NCBI GenBank assembly: GCA_026770585.1
Contig: MU646608.1
Span: 2,682 to 15,053, forward strand
Direction: 5' to 3'
From: Baffinella frigidus
Lineage: Eukaryota; Cryptophyceae; Cryptomonadales; Baffinellaceae
Length of the DNA stretch: 12,372 bases
The position numbers were made by a program, and so were the translations under genes. Shown here one piece after another: positions 6,703-12,372 of the stretch (positions are counted from its first letter, which is position 1; each line of letters starts with the position of its first letter). The notes under the pieces are model-generated. The model ran no database searches. It saw only the letters and a program-made list of their open reading frames with translations, and was not told the origin of the DNA.

Positions 6703-7333
6703 AATCTGATTTTTCCGGGGTGCTGATGTGGGGAACAGCTGAGGGGAGGGGGCGCAGTCAGGAGGCGGACAGCATTTTTCTTCGAAGGGTACATCTGAAG
6801 GAGGGTTTGGTCGGCGGGGGCAGCGATTTCGGCTGTCCTCGTCCTTGACTTGTCGGGACATGGCATACACAGGCGCTTTCTCGGCGGAGCGGTCTCAGCG
6901 GGAGGGCTGATTCGCGCGTCGCTGATTTGGGGACCGATGCTCCGGAGGAGAGCAAATATTCTCAAAATACTTACACCATTCACTCGACGCTCCAAGATCC
7001 TGTAAGGCCCGTCGCGTGGTGCGCATGTCATGCTTACCCGGTCGGCTCCCTGTCTCTTTCTCTGTCTCCCTGTCGCGCTCTCTGTCTCGCTGTCTCTCTC
7101 TGTCTCAGTCTCTGCCTATGTCTCTGTCTCTCCCTGTCTCTCTCTGCCAGTCAGTCAGTCAGTCAGTCAGTCAATCAGTCAGTCATTCTGTCTGCCTGCC
7201 CGTCTGTCTCTCTATGTGTCTCTCTCTCGGCGAACCTGAGGCCCGTCCTGGGTCGTCCCCTCCCAATCCGTTGGTTCGGGGAACTTCTAAACTCCAACTT
7301 TTTGACCATCAACCATCTCGGGGGGTGGGGGAG
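6703..7333 (+). promoter_or_regulatory. Region upstream of the beta-helix gene
   Basis: The stretch 6703-7040 shows no coding character I trust. It contains a small AT-rich patch at about 6951-6971 in otherwise GC-rich DNA, which could mark a promoter. The stretch 7045-7229 is microsatellite, and 7230-7333 is plain sequence up to the ATG. Confidence 0.35.
7045..7229 (+). repeat. CTGTCTC-rich tract with CAGT microsatellite
   Basis: Pyrimidine-rich CTCTGTCTC units enclose a tetranucleotide run: six CAGT copies (7148-7171), one CAAT and two more CAGT (to 7183). The reading frame of the downstream gene stays open through the tract, but it encodes only Ser/Leu/Val/Gln low complexity, so it is taken as upstream non-coding sequence. 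Confidence 0.9.
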
Positions 7334-7801
7334 ATGCGAACCACCCTGCTTGTCCTCCTCGGACTCATATTCCAGCATAGCTCGCATTCAACACCCGCGC
7401 GAAATCTGGCCAGGCCCGGCCTGGCCGCGCCCTCGCTTGCCTTTCAGGAATGTCCGCACCTCAGGCTGCGCGGGGGAGGACAGAAGCGAAAGGCTAGCAG
7501 TTCGGCGCACGGTGGAGGCGCGGAGGGTGCGGATGAATCGAGCGCGGCTGCGGCGGGGATAGGCAGCGACGACGTTCTGATGTCCAGTGACAAGCACGAC
7601 CTCCTCCCTCCCGATGACAGATCCTCCAGTCCCGGGATCCAGGACCCCAAAGCAGAAGAGACGTTATTGAACTTAGGCGGTGCCGATCCGTCGGGGATAG
7701 AACTCGCCGGCGGGGGGAAAGTGCAGCCCAAGGAGGGTGAGTGGAAAGGCCAGACAGAAGACGAAATGGAGAAACTGGAAGCTCAGCGCGCCCAAAACGA
7801 G
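7334..7801 (+). CDS. Beta-helix gene exon 1: leader and disordered linker
   Basis: This exon encodes 156 residues from MRTTLLVLLGLIFQHSSHST to EAQRAQNE, with donor GAG|gtggcg (phase 0). The hydrophobic core is residues 4-13. S-L-A|F at 34-37 fits a signal cleavage followed by Phe, as in ASAF-type leaders of secondary-plastid algae. HLRLRGGG at 42-49 resembles the ubiquitin tail by chance or marks the transit region. The rest is acidic/Ser-rich and ends in a short coiled-coil-like stretch. The frame is open upstream only through microsatellite, so the ATG before the leader was chosen. Confidence 0.75.
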
Positions 7802-10800
7802 GTGGCGCTTCCCCGTTTCCCATGATTACCAATCATGCTTCCTACCGAGCCTCGATTTCGATAGAGCCTTCCAGTAGAAGTGCCCCCCACGACCAAAGTT
7901 TGAACCTGGTGCACCTCTGATGCCCTGTGCGCACGTCAGGTGGAGTCAGCTCTGTCGGAGCTACCATCAGACCGATCGTCGGAGCGCGAGATCCGCGACA
8001 CGGTTTGCCACCAACTATGCCCCCTTCCCGGGAAACGACCCCTCCCTGTTGGAGACCATGACGATGCTGCAATCATGACTGCCGTCTCAGGCCTGGCACA
8101 CGTGGGAGCTGTCGCGCGCCCGGGGTGTGGCAGCGCACGCATGAGCTGAAGCTAGAAGCTTGGCCCGCGGCGTGGCAGGAGTCGGTGATGCACGGAAGCT
8201 ACACGGCGTCGCGGCACCCAACCGAGTCGGACTCGGACCTGCTCTCCTCCGACCCGGCCGCGGCTGCCCGCGCGCCCCCCGCCGCCAAACCCGCCGCGGA
8301 GGGCCACGAGTATGACTTGACCGTTCCTGGAAAGGTACCTCCTTGTTTCCGTAGCTAGCACCTGCCTGGCACCTGGCTCAGCACACCTGGCGGCGCCTCT
8401 CCTCTCGCAGCTGCGCGCGGACCGGGCGTGCGATGTTCAGTGCCGGGCGCCAGGAGGCTGAGGGCCGCGTGCGCGTGCGGAATGGCAGATGGGAGACATG
8501 AAAGACGCGATTTGGAACGCGACGGTCGAGGGCACGCGCCTGCTGCTAAAGCGCGGCGACCACGGCCCGTTTGATGTTCGTGCCCCCTCCTCCCGCCGCC
8601 CTCTCTACCGCGCTGCCGGCCGCTGCCCTGCCAGGGCTGACACCTAGCGGCCCCCGTTGTTGCTGCGCCCGCCCCCCCTCCACCACCCCGCGGACTACCA
8701 TGCTTTCAGCACCCCCGGAATCTGGGGGGTACGTGACTAGATTTGTAACATAAAAGCTTGATTTGGTCAACGTGTAAGTGAATTATGTTCGGATTGATAC
8801 ATCGAATTCTACCGTGCGGTTCTCAAGTCCAGTGGGGCCCTAGCACCTCAACCCTGGACCGTTAGGGCCATACCCTGAACTCCCAGACCCAAACCCTAAA
8901 CAGCAAACCCCCACCCCTCTCGGCGCGTGCAGGTGCAGCACGACTACCCGCAGGAGCACGACAACGACCGGATCTGGCCAGAGCACATTCCGATGCGGGT
9001 GCCGTGCAGCCTGATCGGTACCGAGGGCACGTGCGTCGACGCCACCGTGTCCATCATCTGCGGCACCATCGGCGTCGGCCCCTTGCAGGCACGCGCCACC
9101 CCAACCTGCACCCTTGCAGACACTCTCCACGCCCCTTGAAGACCAGACACTTTTCAGGCCACACTACCCACCCTGCCACACACCAGGCGCCTTGCAGGCA
9201 CCCACCAAGCCCCCTGCAGACACTTCTCACGCCACACCACCCAACCTGCCCCCTTGCTGGCACTCACCACGTCCCTCGCAGGCACTGCCACGCCACGCCA
9301 CCCACCCCACCACCCTGCCACCCTCCGCTGACCGACTGGCATCCCCTGTACTCTGCACGCGAGTCACCTTACTCCATGCCACCCCCTGCCGCCGGAACCC
9401 TTTACCATTTGCGGGAAAGGAGCAGCACACTTCTCTGTGGGGAGTGCGTGACACATCCCCGTCGCAATCTGCAGATTCAGAACATCAAGTGGCGAGCAAC
9501 AAGAGCTTCCTGCATCCTCATCTTTGGAGGTCCCAACACACACTCTCTCGTCCCAACCGCTGACATAGACTCTGAGGCACACAAGAGATGGTGCTCACTT
9601 GGCCCGCACCCCCTTCTCGCATCCCAGCTGCACACAGTTGTGCGCGGCGCGTTTCCGTTATTTCACTAGCGTGTTCCGACAACGGTGGGCTCAGGGCGAC
9701 ACGTGAAGTTTGTGGGGGTGGCTGATTGGTGGGGGTTGCTCCCTGGCAGGATGCTGGGAGGTATCGGGGTGCGACATCAGGAACGACCACCCAGCAGGCG
9801 ACGCCATCTTCTGCCGCGGCACATCACGCATCAACGTCCCGCGCCGCAAGCCCAAGTCCCCTCCCCACTCCTGTCATCGCCGTCCCCGCAACTCGCGTGC
9901 CGCAGCTTCCAGTGCCAGCTGCAACCTCCTGTCGGTGTCACCATCGCTGCCGCACCGGCGTGTTTTGCTCCACATCGTTCGCACGCGCGGAAACGCTAAA
10001 CACTCAACACTGAACCCTACACCCGAAACCCTAAACCCTCAACTCTAAACCCTTGACCCTAAACCCTAAACCCTACACCCTCAACCCTCAACCCTAAACC
10101 CTAAACCCTAAACCCTAAACTCAGACCCCTAAACTATAAACCCTAAACCCTTAATCCCTGAACCCTAAACCCTAAACCCTAAACCCTCAACTCTAAACCC
10201 TAAACCCTAAACCCTTCAACCTTAACCCTCAATTCTGAACCCTATACCCTGACCCTCAACTCTAAACCCTAACTCTTAACCCTAAACCCTCAACCCTCAA
10301 CCCTCAACCCTCAACTTCAACCCTCAACCCTTGACCCTCAACCCTAAACCCTAAACCCGAATCCCTAAACTCTAAACCCTGAACCCTTAATCCCTGAACC
10401 ATAAACCCTAAACCCTCAACCCTCAACACTAAACCCTGAACCCTTAACCCTAAACTTCTAACGCTGAACCCTGAACCCTGAACCCCAAACCCTAAACCCT
10501 AAACCCAGAATCCGAAACCCCGACCCTCAACTCTAAACCCTCAACCCTCAACCCTCAACCCTGAAACCCAAACCCTAAACCCTAAAACCTATGCCCTAAC
10601 CCCTAAACCCTAAACTCTGACCCCTCAACCCTGACCCTCAACTCTACACCCTGAACCCTTGACGCTAAAGCCTTAACCCTCAACCCTCAACTCTGAACCC
10701 CAAACCCTCGACCCTGAACCCTCAACCCTCAACTCTGAACCCTGCACCCTGACCCTCAACTCTAAACCCTTAACCGTTAACTCCAAACCCTGTACCCTGA

Positions 10801-12343
10801 ACCCTCAACCCTCAACCCTCAACCCTCAACCCTACACCCCAAACCCTAAACCCTAAACCCCAAACCCTAAACTCTAAACCCCAAACCCTCAACTCTCAAC
10901 TCCAAACCATTAACCCTGAATCCCTGCACCCTCAACCCTCAACTCTAAACCCTTGACCCTTAACCCTAAACCCTGAACCCTGAACCCTCAACCCTGAACC
11001 CTCAACCCTTAACCCTATACCCTGAATCCGAAACCCCGACCCTCAACTCTAAACCCTTAACCCTTAACCCCTAACCCTAAACCCCAAACCCTCAACCCTA
11101 AACCCTAAACCCTTAACCCTCACCGCACAACCCCAAACCCTAAACCCTTATCCCCAATCCCTAAACTCAAAACCCTCAACCCTCAACCCTTGATGCTTAA
11201 CCCTTACCCCTTAACCCTTCACCCCCAATATTTAACCCTCACCCCGTACCCCTAGATCCCAAACCCCAAACACCAAACCCTTAACCCTCAACCCTAAACC
11301 CTTAACCCTGAACCCTTAACCCTAAACCCTTAACCCTTAACCCTCAACCCTACACTCTAAACCCTAAACCCTCAACCCCAAACCCTAAACCCTTAACCCT
11401 CAACCCTCAACCCTGAACCCTCAACTCTAAACCCTTATAACCCTTAACCCTTAACCCCAAACCCTCAATTTACACCATAAACCCTAAACCCTCAACCCCC
11501 AACCCTAAATCCTACACCCTAGACACTGAACCCCAAACTCTCAACCCTAAACCCTAAACCGTACAACCTCAACACTAAAACCCTGCAGCCTTTCCAGGAT
11601 ACCGGGAGGGGAGGTGCAGCCGCCGCGGTTCGTCAAGTTCCCGGCCGTGCGCCTCAGCATCGATGAGTGCTCTCTCGGGGTACCGTCCCCTCAACATCGA
11701 TGCGTTCTCACTTTTGCGCACCGCTATGTTGGAAATGCGCGCGACTTGCTCGCCCCTGCCGTCTCTCCCGGCTACACCGACACGGCAACACCGTGTTGCC
11801 CCCCGCCTGGTGGCCGACGTCGAGAGCGCTCGTGTCTCCTCGCGCACACCCACTCTTGCAGCTGAGAGACGCGCGGCTTTGGGTGGCAGGGGTTGCGGTC
11901 GGGGGTGCCGACAGGGTGGGGGGTGATGGTGTGCGAGCGCGCGGCGCTGCGTATCACGCGATCGCACATCGCCTACTGCCACCAGGTCCTGCTCCCACAG
12001 ATCGACACCTCTCTCTCCGTTTCCGATGCCCTACCTTGTGGCACGCGTGCGTCCTGTTATGCTCGACGCAGGCCACTTGCTGCGGGACCTTGCCAGATGC
12101 GTCCTCGGTGCGGAAGCAAGCGCTTGCAAGAGACGCGACGGCGGGGCGGTGAGAGGGAGGCAGGAAGCGAGATGGGTGTTGGAGGCGTGATGGTGTTGCG
12201 ACCTGTGCGGGCCGCGGCCTGACCCGCGTGGTGGTTGTTTCCCGTTGGGGGTCACAGGCCTTGTCAGTGGTGGACTGGTGCAAGGCGCGCATCCAAGGAT
12301 GCACCCTCACCGGCAACGGCAACGCCCTCTGGTTCGGCAACCG
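7334..12343 (+). CDS. Secreted or plastid-targeted parallel beta-helix protein, multi-exon (3' end outside window)
   Basis: Nine exons chain by phase: 7334-7801, 8134-8334, 8489-8575, 8933-9088, 9475-9529, 9750-9855, 11598-11679, 11890-11985, 12258-12343, with an optional extra exon at 7940-8002. About 445 residues are present. Residues 1-20 hold a signal-peptide-like core (LLVLLGLIF), followed by SLAF and HLRLRGGG. A disordered linker reaches residue ~223. From then on short strands recur with Cys, Ile/Val and Gly at regular places (VPCSLIG, SIICGTIG, GCWEVSGCDI, LRITRSHIAYC, ARIQGCTLTGNGNAL), typical of right-handed parallel beta-helices (pectate-lyase-like, CASH/FBXO11-type coils). Such proteins often bind or cleave polysaccharide, but no catalytic residues can be assigned. 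Exons 1-6 are better supported than those beyond the repeat array. Confidence 0.75.
7940..8002 (+). CDS. Beta-helix gene optional exon (VESALSELPSDRSSEREIRD)
   Basis: This segment would encode 21 residues between acceptor gtcag|GTG and donor ACG|gtttgc. Both sides are phase 0, so it could be included or skipped without shifting frame. A competing frame across the same bases also looks protein-like, so its status is uncertain. Confidence 0.35.
8134..8334 (+). CDS. Beta-helix gene exon 2: Ala/Pro/Ser-rich linker
   Basis: This exon encodes 67 residues from RTHELKLEAWPAAWQESVMH to YDLTVPGK, largely low-complexity Ala/Pro/Ser/Asp. The acceptor is tgtggcag|CGC and the donor AAG|gtacct, both phase 0. 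The donor is one of the better ones in the window. Confidence 0.75.
8489..8575 (+). CDS. Beta-helix gene exon 3: N-cap of the beta-helix
   Basis: This exon encodes 29 residues, MGDMKDAIWNATVEGTRLLL then KRGDHGPFD. The pattern A.....GtrLLLkrG is the common entry of parallel beta-helix proteins (compare AI..A..GdtI.v..G.Y). The acceptor is atggcag|ATG. The donor GAT|gttcgt is the phase-0 choice; a donor four bases later would break phase. Confidence 0.72.
8846..8910 (+). repeat. Telomere-like remnants in intron 3 of the beta-helix gene
   Basis: A short stretch with caaccctgg, taccctgaac and aaaccctaaac, i.e. degenerate CCCTAAA units, lies near the 3' end of the 357-base intron (8576-8932). It has the same orientation as the large array at 9991-11585. 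The same intron contains an AT-rich patch at about 8736-8815. Confidence 0.6.
8933..9088 (+). CDS. Beta-helix gene exon 4
   Basis: This exon encodes 52 residues, starting VQHDYPQEHDNDRIWPEHIP and continuing MRVPCSLIGTEGTCVDATVS then IICGTIGVGPLQ, the first clear beta-helix coils. The acceptor is cgtgcag|GTG; an alternative acceptor six bases later keeps phase. The donor appears to be CAG|gcacgc, a GC donor, phase 0. Confidence 0.8.
9080..9320 (+). repeat. Degenerate minisatellite at the exon 4/intron 4 boundary
   Basis: Units built of CCTTGCAGGCAC, CTGCAGACACT and CACGCCACACCACCCAACCTG recur several times in no strict period. The end of exon 4 is itself a copy (CCTTGCAG|GCAC). Further copies lie at about 9113, 9190, 9213 and 9273. 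The rest of the intron to 9474 shows nothing coding. Confidence 0.75.
9475..9529 (+). CDS. Beta-helix gene exon 5
   Basis: This short exon encodes IQNIKWRATRASCILIFG plus one base. The acceptor is tctgcag|ATT (phase 0) and the donor GGAG|gtccca (phase 1). Joined to exon 6 it reads CILIFGGCWEVSGCDI, a regular beta-helix coil, which supports both junctions. Confidence 0.8.
9750..9855 (+). CDS. Beta-helix gene exon 6
   Basis: This exon encodes CWEVSGCDIRNDHPAGDAIF then CRGTSRINVPRRKP plus two bases. The acceptor is ctggcag|GA (phase 1). The donor AA|gtcccc (phase 2) is chosen because it closes phase with the exon beyond the repeat array; AAC|gtcccg upstream is an alternative. Confidence 0.7.
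9991..11585 (-). repeat. Degenerate CCCTAAA telomere-like array (right), intronic
   Basis: About 1.6 kb of CCCTAAA and variants (CCCTCAA, CCCTGAA, CCCTTAA, CCCCAAA), more degenerate than the left array. The G-rich strand is the minus strand. It fills most of the inferred intron 9856-11597. A distinctive block (gaatccgaaaccccgaccct) occurs at 10508 and again at 11024. No gene is visible within it. Confidence 0.97.
11598..11679 (+). CDS. Beta-helix gene exon 7 (first exon beyond the array)
   Basis: This exon encodes IPGGEVQPPRFVKFPAVRLS then IDECSLG after one base completing a split codon. The acceptor is tttccag|G and the donor GGG|gtaccg. A second acceptor after gaggtgcag (exon from 11620) also keeps frame if an earlier exon 6 donor is used. 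Membership in the same gene rests on phase and on the beta-helix style of the sequence that follows. Confidence 0.55.
11784..11800. repeat. Short inverted repeat in intron 7 of the beta-helix gene
   Basis: Arms ggcaacac (11784-11791) and gtgttgcc (11793-11800) pair around one base. The layout resembles the larger intron hairpins of the neighbouring gene, but at 8 bases it could be chance. Confidence 0.55.
11890..11985 (+). CDS. Beta-helix gene exon 8
   Basis: This exon encodes 32 residues ending VMVCERAALRITRSHIAYCH then Q, a clear coil with hydrophobic alternation and two cysteines. The acceptor is ggtggcag|GGG and the donor CAG|gtcctg, both phase 0. A different acceptor at 11914 would need a phase-1 donor upstream. 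Confidence 0.62.
12258..12343 (+). CDS. Beta-helix gene exon 9 (last in window)
   Basis: This exon encodes ALSVVDWCKARIQGCTLTGN then GNALWFGN. With exon 8 it reads HIAYCHQALSVVDWCKARIQ, two successive coils with Cys in register. The acceptor is gtcacag|GCC (phase 0) and a donor CCG|gtctca (phase 2) follows. The gene continues past the right edge. Confidence 0.65.
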
Positions 12344-12372
12344 GTCTCATCCCACCCTCTGCCCCCCCCCTG

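Noticed and set aside
6699-7031. A 110-codon minus-strand frame between the genes
   Set aside because: It starts in the region upstream of the beta-helix gene and ends at the telomere-like array. There is no recognisable domain, no splice partners and no coding bias that I can see. A short unrecognised gene cannot be fully excluded.
7148-7183. The CAGT run as a CRISPR-like or attachment repeat
   Set aside because: It is a plain tetranucleotide microsatellite without spacers, in a eukaryotic context.
7016-7333. Upstream extension of the beta-helix reading frame through the CT/CAGT tract
   Set aside because: It would place a low-complexity Ser/Leu/Val stretch before a good signal-peptide start; ATG 7334 followed by a hydrophobic core is the better start.
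3836-7857. The 14-base string accgagcctcgatt shared by an intron of each gene (3836 and 7844)
   Set aside because: One shared 14-mer within 12 kb is close to chance expectation, and the flanks do not align.

Overview
The window looks like nuclear DNA of a GC-rich, intron-rich protist, most likely a microalga with a secondary plastid. The reasons are two genes split into many short exons, microsatellite-filled introns, long plant/alga-type telomere-like arrays (TTTAGGG/CCCTAAA), and a predicted secreted protein whose leader resembles a secondary-plastid targeting sequence. A haptophyte-like alga fits the base composition, but this is inference and the species cannot be named from the sequence. 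I see no bacterial operon, rRNA, tRNA, CRISPR array or intact transposon.

Two divergent genes occupy the window. On the minus strand, from an ATG at 5841 down to the left edge, 15 exons can be chained with consistent splice phases. They encode at least 614 residues of a protein with two cyclic-nucleotide-binding (CNB) domains. The first has an apparently intact phosphate-binding cassette and the second a degenerate one. A helical, partly acidic C-terminal region follows, and the 3' end lies outside the window. On the plus strand, from an ATG at 7334 to the right edge, nine exons (plus one optional) encode a protein with a signal-peptide-like leader, a disordered linker and a cysteine-containing right-handed parallel beta-helix, also incomplete at its 3' end.

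The interval between the genes (5842-7333) holds a 0.8 kb degenerate TTTAGGG array that starts about 70 bases upstream of the CNB start codon, then unremarkable sequence, then a CT/CAGT microsatellite just before the beta-helix gene. A second, 1.6 kb array of the opposite orientation (CCCTAAA on the plus strand) lies at 9991-11585, inside what I infer to be an intron of the beta-helix gene, because beta-helix coils appear to continue on its far side in compatible phase.

The introns carry several near-perfect inverted repeats, tandem duplications and microsatellites. Their inferred acceptors share an extended GGCAG/TGGCAG ending, while the donors show little beyond GT. The two genes have no evident functional link beyond a shared upstream region. 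All splice sites were inferred by eye from coding character, AG/GT positions and phase closure; no transcript or homology search was available.
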